From assembly GCA_015179125.1 (NCBI GenBank), contig WHVA01000416.1, positions 1 through 64,000 on the forward strand: DNA of 64,000 nt, given 5' to 3'. The translations under genes and the position numbers were made by a program. The notes beneath the pieces were generated by a model. It made no database searches and had not been told where the DNA came from. It saw only the letters and a list, made by a program, of their open reading frames with translations. This DNA comes from Gautieria morchelliformis (lineage: Eukaryota > Basidiomycota > Agaricomycetes > Gomphales > Gomphaceae). Shown here piece after piece: positions 19,774-30,699 of this stretch (position 1 is the first letter of the stretch; each line of letters begins with the position of its first letter).

Positions 19774-20590
19774 AAAGCAATACCTGGACAATATTTGGTC
19801 AATGTGCTCCACAGACAAGTTTAGGGCCTTGTGGAATGCTGACCAGGGACACAGCTGATCATGAGGTGGGTACCTGGACATGAAGGAGGGGAGGGAAATG
19901 AGAGGGCGGACGAGGAAGCCAAAAGAGCAGCAAGGGGATAGTCTAGCAAAGAAGAGGAAATAACCATCAAGTGTCGAGGGCTGCTACCAATAAGCAGGGC
20001 AGCCGAAGTCCAGAGGCAAAACACAGAGCTGAAGAGAGAGGCGAGAATGATCTTTGCCAAATCGCCAAGAGCGCAGTTCGCACTGGAGATCGACCCCTCC
20101 GTGCCATCAGCAACCTTTTCAAAGATCACAAGAGACATGCCTCATCGACATGCAAGCCTGCTCATACAGCTCAGAACAGGCCATGTGGCGCTCAACAAAT
20201 ATCTATACAAGATAGGAAAGGTAAACACACCGATATGCCAGCTTGCGGGAGAGCGGACGAGACGGTCCACCATTACCTATTCAGATGCCTGGCATACGGC
20301 AAGCAAAGGGAAAAGCTCGCAAAGGGGCTAAAAGGAGGAGCGAGATCGATAAAGGCACTGCTGGGAGGACACAAGACCTTGACGCATCTATTCAGATATG
20401 TGCACGACACGAAGAGATTCGAAAACCCATACAGGGACCTGATGCTACCAGTGGAAAGAGAGGACGGAAGAGGGAAAAGACAACGAAAAAGAAAGAGGAA
20501 ATGAGCAAGATGAGACACCACTCACACCCTTGCCAAACCAGGCACAGACAAGCTCGGGGCTTCGCCCCATGAGCGTAAGCAGAGACAGAT
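19774..20590 (+). pseudogene. LINE ORF2, 3' part: end of RNase H and C-terminal zinc motif
   Basis: Resumes right after the target duplication: GQYLVNVLHRQV, then MRWVPGHEGGEGNERADEEA, the distal RNase H motif with its His and Asp. Two in-frame stops (TAG and TGA, ~19820-19850) lie between. Further on, CGRADETVHHYLFRC near 20240-20290 is the C-terminal Cys/His motif common in RNase H-bearing LINEs; a frameshift near 20235 separates it from the preceding segment. Joined across 11503 and 19779, the codons run directly on. Confidence 0.8.
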
Positions 20591-20735
20591 GGAAAAGGGA
20601 GGATGCAGGCAAAAAGCAGAAACTGTACTTATTGTCTTACATGGGGCACGGCCCCAAAAGACGTAAAACATGGATTATAAAATAAAATAAAAATTCCTCA
20701 GGCAAGACTTGAGGCACCTTGTAGTATTTTATAAT
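20591..20735 (+). other. LINE 3' untranslated region with A-rich tail
   Basis: Between the end of ORF2 and the Copia insertion. It contains attataaaataaaataaaaa at 20674-20693, a probable degenerate LINE tail. The exact 3' end and LINE target duplication could not be set. Confidence 0.5.
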
Positions 20736-20740
20736 GTTCC

Positions 20741-21238
20741 TGTTGGGTGCATTTATGCTCCTGCACCAAAATCAAGCATAATATATCCAATTTGTTGTGT
20801 GGCCTTCCAATTTCTTCTCACATTGTTCTTGTATTATGCATCCATTTCTCTGGTTATTTTCGAAATTTTCCACTCATTCCTTATCTCTCTATTTCATCTT
20901 GTTATTCCTACTTTCACAAGCGGCTGCACCCAGCGGAGTCTGAAATGACTTCGACGCGCGAGCTCTTGGGCGCTAAAGGGCCGGGTAGTAGTACATGCGC
21001 AGTGGAACACATTTCCCCCTCTCTCAGTGACCACTAAATTCACTGAGAGAGGCAAGTAAATTAGTCTAGTAGTCTTTACATTTATTGACCTAGAAATCCT
21101 CTGTAGTGAATTGATTTCTAGGTAGTGTATAATATATTTAGAGTGACCACTAAATTCACTGAGAGAGTGAATTGATTTCTAGTCTATTCTTTTGAATAAC
21201 AAGTCCATACCTACTGCCTATAATTCCTGTCCTCTACA
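20741..21238 (+). repeat. Copia 5' LTR
   Basis: 498 bp, TGTTGGGTGC...CCTCTACA. It contains a perfect 13-bp stem (21018-21030 with 21040-21052, cctctctcagtga and its complement) and a partial repeat of that segment 100 bp downstream. The open frames within it are fortuitous. Confidence 0.95.
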
Positions 21239-21251
21239 GGGTTATGGGCCC
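21239..21251 (+). other. Copia primer-binding site (internal tRNA-iMet)
   Basis: gggttatgggccc begins on the base after the LTR and is the exact complement of gggcccataaccc, the anticodon-stem-loop text of initiator tRNA-Met. This is the half-tRNA priming known for Drosophila copia. The polyprotein ATG (21244-21246) lies inside it. Confidence 0.8.
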
Positions 21252-24200
21252 CGGAGACACTTCTGAGAAGCTGTTGGGTGTTGAGAAGCTTGCTACTGAT
21301 GGAAGTAATTGGCCATTGTGGCGAGCCACTCTCATCAGCTATTTCGAGTCCAAAAATCTGCTCAAGCATGTAGAAGGGAGAGTCACTCGACCTCCTGATC
21401 CTCCAGTCATGCCCCCAGGCCATATTCTAACAGAAGCTGAGGAAACTCAGATGGATAAGGCCGAGGAGAAGCTGGAGAGATACCTTGCTAGAGAAGGACA
21501 AGCCAAGACCCAAATCATCGTCTCAGTGTCAGAGTCATTAGCCCTGATGCTACAGAAGCAGAAGACAGCAAAAGAGACTTGGGATGCACTGGTCAATGAA
21601 ATGACCAAAAAGCCCAAGATGGTCCTCACCAGCCTGCAGAGACAACTCCGCAGTATGAGATGTCCTGAGGATGGAGACTTGAGAGATCACTTGGACAAGG
21701 CCCAAGACCTATATGCTCGTCTTAATGAGATGGGAGCTAGAGTTTCTGAAGAAGAATTCATGGACATAATCCTTGCGTCACTTCCACCATCCTATGAGGC
21801 AGTCATGAATGCCCTTACAACTTCGCTTGAAGAATGCGGGATGCCATTGGTCCCTGATAATATTATTAGGGTACTAAAGGCTCAGTATGACAGGAAGAAA
21901 ACACTCCCGCAAGAAGAGCAGGTGTTTATTGGTTCATCTACTAAGAAGGACCAGAAGGGGCAGAAGGCGCATGTATGCACCAACTGCAAAAAGCCTGGAC
22001 ATTCCATCGAAAATTGCTGGGCTAAAGGAGGTGGTAAAGAAGGTCAAGGACCACGTCAGAAGAAGAAAGCCAAAGGCAAGAAAAAGAAGAAGGGTAAAGC
22101 AAAAGCGAATGTTGCCGAAGAAGAGTCTACTTCTGAGGAAAGTGGTGATGGGCATCTTGCCTTCACCAATTTCGACGAGTGCTCTAATTTCAATTTGAGC
22201 ACATCCTCAGGAGTTATAGTCATACTCGACACCGGAACGACATCGCATATGACTCCTCACAAAAATTTATTGAGGAACTACTGTCAATTCTCACAGCCGA
22301 GGACTATCCGAGCAGCCAATAAAGGTACCTTTGATGCCTTCGGCTCAGGACTGCTCGTATTATCCAATAAGGTTGGAGATAGAACAGTAGAAGTCACGTT
22401 GCAAGATACATACTATGCACCCAAAATTGCTGCTACCCTCGTCTCGATCGGTCGGTGCGATGATGCTGGCTACGACATTCGACTCGGTGGCCAGAAATGC
22501 ACAATATCTAATGCTGCTGGAAAAATATTGATGCAAGCACCGAAAGTCAATGGCTTATATCGACTAGACCTCCAGTCACCAAGTGCTCAAGCCCATATGT
22601 GTTTATCTGCCATGGAAATTCATCAAAAGATGGGGCACATCTCGCAGAAGTCCCTACAACATCTATTAAATCATGGCATGATATTGGGCATTGAACTGAG
22701 CTCCACAGGCGATAGAATTGTCTGTGATGCGTGTATTCAGGCCAAGATTGCGCGCAAACCTCTTCCTCGAGAACCCAGAGACCGAACATCAAAATTCGGT
22801 GACAGAATTTATTCTGATGTCTGGGGACCTGCAAGACACCTCACGATCGATAAGAAGTCATATTATGTCTCCTTTATCGATGACTACTCAAGAGAATCGG
22901 TGATTTATCTCATGGCGAACAAATCAGAAGCATTCTCAAAGTACAAGCTCTACGAGGCTTTAATGCTTCGACAGAGAAATGTGCACATCAAGGCACTTGT
23001 TTCTGATCGAGGGGGCGAGTATACGAGCTCTGAATTCGAACAGCATCTAGCCAAACAAGGCACGAAGCATCAGTTGACGGTACACGACACACCAGAGTCC
23101 AATGGTGTTGCGGAACGCCTGAACCGAACTCTCACTGAGAGAACTCGTGCCATGCTGCTAGAATCAGGCCTTCCTAAGATATTATGGGGCTATGCGATAC
23201 AGCATGCCAATTATCTTAGGAACAGGACGCATACAAGAGCTCTACCAGATAAAACGCCCTACGAGATGATTCACCATGAAAAACCGAATCTCAAAGACAT
23301 TCACGCGTGGGGAACTGAAATTTACGTTAAAATCACTCAGGGAGATAAATTGGCAGCTCGTGCCAAGAGAGCTCGGTGGATAGGAATTTCTGCGCAGAGC
23401 CATGGTCATTATGTTTATTGGCCTGACTCGCACAAAGTTTCTGTCGAACGGAACGTTGTCTTTGATTCAGAAATGAAGAAGGGAAAGGTCCCAATCATTT
23501 CTATTGAGGAATCCAAGTTACCTACGTCTAAAGAAGAGAAGAAGGCCATTCCGGCATCAGTGCCTGTGCCCGGTCGCTTAGTCAGCGAAGAGGCAAAGAT
23601 CGAAGAAATTGATGAAAGTGCACCGGAAGAATATCTTGAAAAGCTGCAACCTATTCAGGGAGTTGATGACAGACCTAGAGAAGCTGAACCGATAAGGAGA
23701 AGCGAAAGGATCCGTCAACAACAAGTGCAGCCGGCCCCATCAGGTCCCGTGACAAGATCTCAAACTCAGAGACAAACTGGCGCACATATGACTACGCTAG
23801 CTTACGAGGACGTTGAGGACCATAAAGAAGTTTTATTCGACCAAGAATTATCCTCCGAGATTGATGGCATCAGTAGCTATGAGTGTGCCATCAGTGCGTT
23901 TCTAACCGACGGTCAAAACAATAACAAGGCGCCGGATTTGAGTCAAATTGAACCTAGCAATGCAGACGAAGCTCTGAATAATCCTATGTGGAAGAAATCA
24001 ATGGACAAAGAGTATGAGGCCCTAATCGACAAGGGAGTGTGGGAAAGAACCAAACCACCTCCTGGAGCCAACATTGTCGGCAACAAATGGGTCTACCTTT
24101 GGAAGCGTAATCCAGAAGGGAAACCAATAGTACCTAAATCGAGAATGGTCGCCCAAGGCTTCACGCAGAAGTTTGGAATCGACTATGATGAGACATACTC

Positions 24201-25488
24201 ACCTGTTGCTCGGTTATCCTCCCTACGGATCTTATGCGCCATTGCTGCTAGGAATGACTGGCCTATTCATCAAATGGACGTGGACTATGCATACCTCAAT
24301 GCTACGTTGCCCGAACCTATTTACATGAAGCAGCCGTATGGATATGAGTCAGGAGACAAAGGCGAAGTGCTACTTTTGAAGAAAGCACTCTACGGCCTCA
24401 AACAATCTGGAAGAGAATGGTACAAACGTCTAAGTGGTGAATTCCACAAGTTAGGATTCACTACGTCAGCCACAGACGGGGCTGTATTTTATAGACGTGG
24501 CGGAAAGGGGCATGTGATCATTGCAACAGCTGTGGACGACCTTACCATCACAGCTGAGAATCAGTCAGTCCTGGACGAAGTCAAACGAGATCTCGCTCAG
24601 GTCTTCAGTATGAAAGATCTAGGCGAGATTCATTGGCTATTGAATCTCAAAATCGAAAGAGACTGGCAGAAGAAGACCATTGCAATTTCACAACCTGCAT
24701 ACATCGAGAAGATCATCAAAAAATTTAATCTCGAAGATGCAAAGACTTATGCTACGCCTCTTGATCCAGCCGTAAAATTATCTAAAGACCAATGTCCTTC
24801 TACAGAGAGAGGCAAGAAAGCCATGTCGAAGTTTCCATACAGGCAAGCTATAGGATCACTGATGTGGGCGGCTGTAGCCACTCGACCTGACATTGCATTT
24901 GCGGTGTCATTACTCTCGCAATTCCTTGAAAATCCAGGTGGCACACACTGGAATGCAGTCAAACGTGTCTTCAAATATTTGAAAGGCACGAAGCATTACA
25001 AGCTCACACTTGGAAGAAATCAAAACGGCTTGATGGGGTATTCAGATGCGGATTGGGGTTCACAGAGTCATAGGCGTTCGTATTCGGCATACTTATTTCA
25101 GATTGATGGAGGCACTGTTTCATGGAGTTGCCAGAAACAGTCGATAGTAGCCCTCTCATCAACAGAAGCCGAATTCGTCGCCCTGACCCATGCGGGCAAA
25201 GAGGCTCTTTGGATGCGCCATTTTATTTCTGAAATATTCCAACCACTGAACAGACCCATCCAAGTTTATTCAGACAATCAATCAGCCATTGCCATCACGT
25301 ATGGCACCCAACAACACACGAGAACCAAGCATTTCGACATCCGATTATATTTCCTTCGAGATATAATCAAAAATCAACAAGCCAAGCTCGTTTATTTGCC
25401 AACCGAACAAATGTTGGCAGATATCCTCACTAAAGGACTTCCTAGTCCTAGAGTGAAGATTCTCAACGAGCAAATCGGAATATATTAA
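21244..25488 (+). CDS. Copia gag-pol polyprotein, 1414 aa, intact
   Basis: Single frame. Gag: UBN2/gag domain (NWPLWRATLISYFESKN), then a CCHC knuckle CTNCKKPGHSIENC near residue 245. Protease: ILDTGTTSHM near 330. Integrase: zinc region H-x-H-C-C at ~460-505 (MGHISQKSLQ ... CDACIQAK), then D of YSDVWGPA, D of VSDRGGEY and E of NGVAERLNR. Reverse transcriptase: VYLWKRNPEGK, QMDVDYAYLNA and AVDDLTI near 1096 (Ala where YVDD is more usual). RNase H: YSDADWG near 1265, STEAEF near 1306 and SDNQSAI near 1341. The order PR-IN-RT-RNH defines Copia. The ATG at 21244 is the first in frame and overlaps the primer site; a start at a later Met is possible. Confidence 0.93.
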   Translation: MGPGDTSEKLLGVEKLATDGSNWPLWRATLISYFESKNLLKHVEGRVTRPPDPPVMPPGHILTEAEETQMDKAEEKLERYLAREGQAKTQIIVSVSESLALMLQKQKTAKETWDALVNEMTKKPKMVLTSLQRQLRSMRCPEDGDLRDHLDKAQDLYARLNEMGARVSEEEFMDIILASLPPSYEAVMNALTTSLEECGMPLVPDNIIRVLKAQYDRKKTLPQEEQVFIGSSTKKDQKGQKAHVCTNCKKPGHSIENCWAKGGGKEGQGPRQKKKAKGKKKKKGKAKANVAEEESTSEESGDGHLAFTNFDECSNFNLSTSSGVIVILDTGTTSHMTPHKNLLRNYCQFSQPRTIRAANKGTFDAFGSGLLVLSNKVGDRTVEVTLQDTYYAPKIAATLVSIGRCDDAGYDIRLGGQKCTISNAAGKILMQAPKVNGLYRLDLQSPSAQAHMCLSAMEIHQKMGHISQKSLQHLLNHGMILGIELSSTGDRIVCDACIQAKIARKPLPREPRDRTSKFGDRIYSDVWGPARHLTIDKKSYYVSFIDDYSRESVIYLMANKSEAFSKYKLYEALMLRQRNVHIKALVSDRGGEYTSSEFEQHLAKQGTKHQLTVHDTPESNGVAERLNRTLTERTRAMLLESGLPKILWGYAIQHANYLRNRTHTRALPDKTPYEMIHHEKPNLKDIHAWGTEIYVKITQGDKLAARAKRARWIGISAQSHGHYVYWPDSHKVSVERNVVFDSEMKKGKVPIISIEESKLPTSKEEKKAIPASVPVPGRLVSEEAKIEEIDESAPEEYLEKLQPIQGVDDRPREAEPIRRSERIRQQQVQPAPSGPVTRSQTQRQTGAHMTTLAYEDVEDHKEVLFDQELSSEIDGISSYECAISAFLTDGQNNNKAPDLSQIEPSNADEALNNPMWKKSMDKEYEALIDKGVWERTKPPPGANIVGNKWVYLWKRNPEGKPIVPKSRMVAQGFTQKFGIDYDETYSPVARLSSLRILCAIAARNDWPIHQMDVDYAYLNATLPEPIYMKQPYGYESGDKGEVLLLKKALYGLKQSGREWYKRLSGEFHKLGFTTSATDGAVFYRRGGKGHVIIATAVDDLTITAENQSVLDEVKRDLAQVFSMKDLGEIHWLLNLKIERDWQKKTIAISQPAYIEKIIKKFNLEDAKTYATPLDPAVKLSKDQCPSTERGKKAMSKFPYRQAIGSLMWAAVATRPDIAFAVSLLSQFLENPGGTHWNAVKRVFKYLKGTKHYKLTLGRNQNGLMGYSDADWGSQSHRRSYSAYLFQIDGGTVSWSCQKQSIVALSSTEAEFVALTHAGKEALWMRHFISEIFQPLNRPIQVYSDNQSAIAITYGTQQHTRTKHFDIRLYFLRDIIKNQQAKLVYLPTEQMLADILTKGLPSPRVKILNEQIGIY

Positions 25489-25492
25489 GCTT

Positions 25493-25501
25493 GAGGGGGC
25501 G
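25493..25501 (+). other. Copia polypurine tract
   Basis: gagggggcg directly before the 3' LTR and 4 bases after the polyprotein stop codon, the normal place for plus-strand priming. Confidence 0.7.
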
Positions 25502-25999
25502 TGTTGGGTGCATTTATGCTCCTGCACCAAAATCAAGCATAATATATCCAATTTGTTGTGTGGCCTTCCAATTTCTTCTCACATTGTTCTTGTATTATGC
25601 ATCCATTTCTCTGGTTATTTTCGAAATTTTCCACTCATTCCTTATCTCTCTATTTCATCTTGTTATTCCTACTTTCACAAGCGGCTGCACCCAGCGGAGT
25701 CTGAAATGACTTCGACGCGCGAGCTCTTGGGCGCTAAAGGGCCGGGTAGTAGTACATGCGCAGTGGAACACATTTCCCCCTCTCTCAGTGACCACTAAAT
25801 TCACTGAGAGAGGCAAGTAAATTAGTCTAGTAGTCTTTACATTTATTGACCTAGAAATCCTCTGTAGTGAATTGATTTCTAGGTAGTGTATAATATATTT
25901 AGAGTGACCACTAAATTCACTGAGAGAGTGAATTGATTTCTAGTCTATTCTTTTGAATAACAAGTCCATACCTACTGCCTATAATTCCTGTCCTCTACA
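25502..25999 (+). repeat. Copia 3' LTR
   Basis: 498 bp. I found no difference from 20741-21238. The 13-bp stem recurs at 25779-25813. Followed by gttcc. Confidence 0.95.
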
Positions 26000-26122
26000 G
26001 TTCCACAGGCTCACCGATGGACATTAAGAATTGTGCAGCCCTTTTAAGTATGTTATTACCCTTTTATCCCACTTACATTATGAAGCAACCCTTGCAGTTT
26101 ATTCCCAATGGCAAGATGAGGC

Positions 26123-26776
26123 TCACGAGGAGTCATACCCTTCTCCATCCCCTCCCTCAGTGTCATTTCCATTCTGGTCTTCCTCCGCATCTCCCACACC
26201 TGGTTCTGTAGAGGGCAGGAATTATAGGCAGTAGGTTCGGACTTGGTGCTCAAAAGAAGACTAGAAATTAATTTACTACAGGATTTCTAGGTCAACAAAT
26301 CAAAAGAAACAAGACTAATTTACTTGCCTCTCTCAGTGAATTTAGTTGTCACTGAGAGAGGGGGGAAATGTGTCTCATGCGCATGTACTACTAGCCGGCG
26401 CTTTAGCGCCCGTGAGGCCACGGTGTGCCATGATAAGCGCCCATAGAACGTAGCACGGTAGTGAACAGCCGCAGCTCAAAAAGGAAATTTGTCCACAACC
26501 ACCCACAAAGGGTCGGTTGGACAGAACATGAAAAGAAGTAGAAATACAACTTCAAAAAATCAAAGAAAAATTTGACAAATCATAGAATGAATGTCAGCAT
26601 GGTTTCAAGTCAAAATCAAAAGAAATACGAATGGTGGAATCTATTTGGCTTGATTTTGGTGCAGGAGCATAAATGCACCCAACAGGTTCCTCTTCTTTGT
26701 CATCTTTGGCCTCGCTTCCTGATTCAGCATTGGACTCTTTATCACCTTCTTCAGCCTCTTCCTCACAGTCAGGCAC
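26123..26776 (-). pseudogene. Acidic C-terminal tail of an unrecognised protein, split by a solo LTR
   Basis: The reverse strand reads VPDCEEEAEEGDKESNAES..., about 30 acidic residues from 26776 to 26685, is interrupted by the LTR 26207-26684, and resumes at 26206 with GVGDAEEDQNGND... to a TGA at 26123-26125. Counting one copy of the target duplication ggttc leaves the frame continuous. The Glu/Asp/Gly-rich end is typical of low-complexity tails and gives no family. The upstream part is cut by the LTR beginning at 26777. Confidence 0.45.
26207..26684 (-). mobile_element. Copia solo LTR, diverged subfamily
   Basis: 478 bp in reverse orientation (TGTTGGGTGC end at 26684, CCTCTACA-like end at 26207). 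It is flanked by a perfect 5-bp duplication ggttc (26202-26206 and 26685-26689). The middle third differs strongly from the intact element, but the 13-bp stem at 26327-26361 is unchanged. Confidence 0.92.
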
Positions 26777-27485
26777 TGTTACGTATCAGAAATCCCGGAG
26801 AGCGGATCTGGAAAGGACAGCGGCTTCAACTTATGTGTTGCACCCCTGATGAACTATCGTCCTAAGTATTTCAGACTTGAGCTTCGGAAATCAGATGAGG
26901 TGGAGGTCAAGAATGTTTGGAAGTTGATCTTGGCTGAAGTGTCAAGAGTCAGAGGTCGGAGGATGGAGATCGGAAGAGGTGGAAGACAGAATGTTGAGGA
27001 CAGGGAGAGTCAGAATACTTGCAAGACTCGCTATACTAAGAACAGGAGACAATGCGAGGGGATTGATATATTGAAGTTGATTATCTGATTGCAGAATAAC
27101 GGGCATACATGAGAGGGTTTTATACAAAGAGCTGAGACAACAAGCAATGGGGTAGTACTAAGCAAATTCCAGAGGAAGTGGAAGTCGGATAGACATATGG
27201 GGTAAGTAACTAATACAGAACAAGGGGACTACAAGGGGGTGCAAGGTAGAGTCAAGAACAATGGTCAAAAATGAACAAAGGGTGCATAAGTCTAATAGAC
27301 AGCGGAACAAATGGAATTCCTGATGAACTGGAGATGGTATCTTGCTGTGCTAAGTGTTGAGCACGGAGGCTGATGAATAGAGTCGATCAGGGGTGTTAAA
27401 GAACAAGGGGTCGAGGTCATGGGATGCCAAGGCTGTGGAGTAGAGTCGGAGGTGGTGGAGATGGTTAGGTGGCATGGTCATAACA
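26777..27485 (-). mobile_element. Family A LTR (probably solo)
   Basis: 709 bp, reverse orientation: TGTTACGTATC at 26777 through GTCATAACA at 27485. It aligns with 32807-33461 and 1110-1787, including cgatagttcatca-ggggtgcaac and the ttttatacaaagagctga block. Flanks are ggcac and ggtgc, identical at 3 of 5 positions with two transitions, so the duplication is unclear. No gag-pol is attached. Confidence 0.75.
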
Positions 27486-29649
27486 GGTGCGATTAATGCA
27501 ACACATCCACAATATGGTGACACCTGTACTGGCTGAATCATAAGCATCAGACATAAATGCTTGGGCATGATTCATGACTGAATACCTCACTAAATCTATT
27601 TTTGGTCCCCTGAAATTGTTGTTGGCAATGTTCAACAGTCATGTAAGACACTTAATTTAAACAGTTTAAATATGCTTGTTGATTTCATTGTCTCCTACCC
27701 GCCAATACACTACCGCCACATCTTCATCGCCTGGAATTGAGCACCCCAAGCCCACCAGTGACAAACATTATGTTTGTTCACTGATAGGATCAGAGTGCAC
27801 ATGCATGATTGAACCAGTTGCGTCTCTCGATGACCACACCGTTCTCGCAGTATGTGTCCAAATTTCTCAACACCAGATTATCCCCTAGTGCTTCCTTGGA
27901 GTCTTCTCAGCCCTTATTCTATTCATTTCAAGAATCCTCACATGGAGGAGGGTTCTAATAGTAGGCTAAGAGCCACTGTGTGATGACCTCGAGTTGGACA
28001 ACCATGGTGAGCCTCATCTACAAGGTAGATCCATATCTTTGGGTCGATGAAGATGACGTGACAAGAGTCGCCGCACCTGATTGCCTCGGAGGTACCTAGC
28101 ATTGCTGGTTGGATAGCTCACCAGACCTCTCCAGTCCCTTCCCAGTCTCCTACTCCAACTCCCTTCATACATCCAATGCTCATCGCCACTATGCTCTTCA
28201 TCCCCATCTCTCATACTCTCTGCTCTGTCTGCTTTCTGTATCCTTCATCTACTAAGGCACTCTCGAACCCGCCATGATGCCACCATTGGTCTTCATATCA
28301 TCTCCCTACTTCCACTTGTATTTGCTCTCCTTATGTCATGGTCTCCCCCAATGCACATCAATGTATAATTAAAAGCCATTTTAATACACAAATATGTCTT
28401 GCGAACTGTTAGAATAAATGGGATAGCTATATCACACATTATTCTAAGGTCTAAATCACGTCTAACTGAGCTTACTATGTGGGAGAAATAATCCATGCAC
28501 CAGTAGCTGTGCCTGCCCTGGAAAGCAGGCACCGGGGCCCTGGTCAGAAGAAATATTGTTATGGGACTAATAGTCCCATACAGGGACATCAGACACAATG
28601 GAAATTACAGTATACAGTCCTATCTATGGACGTACTGAATAGCTACCTCAGGAGAGAGGTACAGAGATGGCAAATGCCTTGCCAAGGCTGCTGTAGGCAC
28701 ACAGCACAGGACACACAATATTCTTTTCTATTCTATTCCCCTGACCAGCTCCACTGATTACGAACTGTATTACATGTTGAAAGGGGCTTTGTATACTGCT
28801 CCAAGATCCCAGCTTAGATACTTGTCAGTAGGACAAGTATCCCCATCATTGTTCCTGCCCCACAGCTGTATGCAGCCTGTGGAGCATTTTCCACATTATC
28901 CTGACCCATTCACTCACTATCTTGAACACTGGTAGTCACTACTATTTTAGTATAAGTAGCTACCATAAATGTACAAACAAATAAATCCAGAAAATATCCA
29001 GAATTCACTGTTTCACCCCCTGAAGTTATTGTAGACTTGTTTGATAGCTACAGAACTTATTTCTTCATAGTTTTCTCTAATTCTTTGTTGAGAGTCTACT
29101 ATAACTGGCTACACTACACTGCTCCAAAAGCGAAAGCTTCGGACCTCTTGTTCCTCTGTTCTCACCTGTTTCTTCCTCGACTTGGTCACGTGACCTACAC
29201 CAGGCAGTGACGCACTCGCTCCACAGAGCTTAGTCAGCTCACGCATATACCGTGCACAGGGGTGCACGAAGGATTCCCACTCCCTGAGTCATCAAATATC
29301 CATTCTGATATATCTGATATATTATTCCTAAAATGAACATCCACAGTCTTAAAACTGAGTGTAATGCCTATTTGGATCCACAATAAGCAGTGGATGAGTG
29401 TATAAATGTGTCTCAGTGGCGGGAATCCTTACAGGATCTGTAATGGTTAGTTTCCCACACAGGGAGTGGGAAGTGCCAGATCTGGAAGTGACTTGGGAAA
29501 GAATGAACTTTTAGCATATAATATAACAATTAGGAGTAACAGTTTAGAAGAATTTTCTGGTATAGCCTTACTGGTGCCTCGGCTTCGGCTGTTGTTCAGG
29601 AAGGCTTGCCAACAATGGGCTTGGTGGTGGTGGAGACTGAAGTGACTCG
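27486..29649. other. No gene recognised (2.2 kb)
   Basis: Only short frames on both strands. Two hairpins stand out: ttagaataa arms at about 28409-28446, and tatgggac-taata-gtcccata at about 28558-28578. Segments around 28500-28760 and 27700-27890 look like decayed coding sequence by base texture, but no motif identifies them. cacgtgacc near 29190 is an isolated E-box-like site. Confidence 0.35.
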
Positions 29650-30583
29650 AAGGTGAAACTTTGGGAACCCGACCAGTTTGATGGCTCGGACCTGAAGAAG
29701 CTCTGAGGATTTCTTCTCCAGTGCACATTGAATTTCCATGCCAACCCCCAAGCATTCCATGATGGTTCTACGAAAGTGAACTATGTTTTGTCCTTCCTCA
29801 AGGGAACAGCTCTGGATTACTTCAACCATTACCTTGCAGATCACCCTGCCGATGAACCCGCATGGGCTTCGGATTACATGGCATTCACGGAAGAGCTCTA
29901 TCTGAATTTTGGCCCCTACAATCAGGTTGCTGATGCCGAAATTGAGCTCGAGAATTTGGTCATGAAGGATAACCACAAGGCAACTCGGTTTTTTGTCGAT
30001 TCTACAGGCTTGCATCTGTCCTCCAGTATAACGATTCGGCTTTGCATCTCCAAGCCTATTTGGCTTTGCCGAAGTGGATCAAGGACGAAATGGTGCATTT
30101 AGACAAACCCCGAACCCTTGACGACCTCTGAGACCTCATTCAGAAAATGGCCCAGAGGTATTGGGAACATCGCGGTGAACTCTCTTGCGAGACTCATTCC
30201 GCTCCCAAAACCGAGGCCAAGAATGACAGGTTGGCCAACCAACACCGAGGATCCCAGAACAATGACCGACGACAAGGTCAAGGTTCCAGCAACTCCAACG
30301 CTAATGCCAGTAACAACCAAGGCAAAGGCAAGGACAAGCTGAAAGGGAATAATCAGTCCAAGGTTCACAAAAAACCTGAACCGGACAGACTCGGCAAGGA
30401 CAGCAAACTCACGCCTGCAGAAGGCCAACGTCGCATGGATAACAACCTCTGCTTAGTATGGGCGCAGATTGGCCACCGTGCGAAGGAATGTCCAAGGGCC
30501 ACGTTGGCCCAGGCAGCCACGGCTTCTGACAGGAAGACATCCGACAATAAAGCCGATAGCTCGGCTTCAGGTGGAAAAAAATA
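29650..30583 (+). pseudogene. Truncated Gypsy gag
   Basis: Gag core LNFHANPQAFHDG, FLKGTALDYF and YLNFGPYNQ near 29730-29930, then a frameshift near 30000 and the C-terminal part. The zinc knuckle is damaged: CLVWAQIGHRAKEC near 30450-30490 has Trp at the second Cys. Confidence 0.8.
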
Positions 30584-30699
30584 GTCAGCGGCCCTACGGC
30601 CTCTGTGCATACCGAGGGTCGCATTGACTCGGCTTGTCAATGTTTCTGCTCTCAGTTCCCTGAATTCTCTTGTAGTTAGTTTATCTTTGTCTCTGCTCC

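Larger units (their letters stand above)
20741..25999 (+). mobile_element. Complete Ty1/Copia retrotransposon
   Basis: 5259 bp with a perfect target duplication gttcc (20736-20740 and 26000-26004). The two 498-bp LTRs look identical base for base, the primer site and polypurine tract are in place and the polyprotein is open throughout. This is the only element in the window without visible damage and so the best candidate for recent transposition. Five other LTRs of the same family lie in the window (2368, 26207, 55049 and 58013, plus this element's pair). Confidence 0.95.

Noticed and set aside
20709..21037. Small frames inside the Copia LTRs, repeated at 25491, 55055 and 58214
   Set aside because: They recur wherever the LTR occurs, with no start context or constraint; they are LTR sequence, not genes.
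28776..29010. A possible further LTR starting tgttgaaagg
   Set aside because: No matching end, target duplication or second copy was found.
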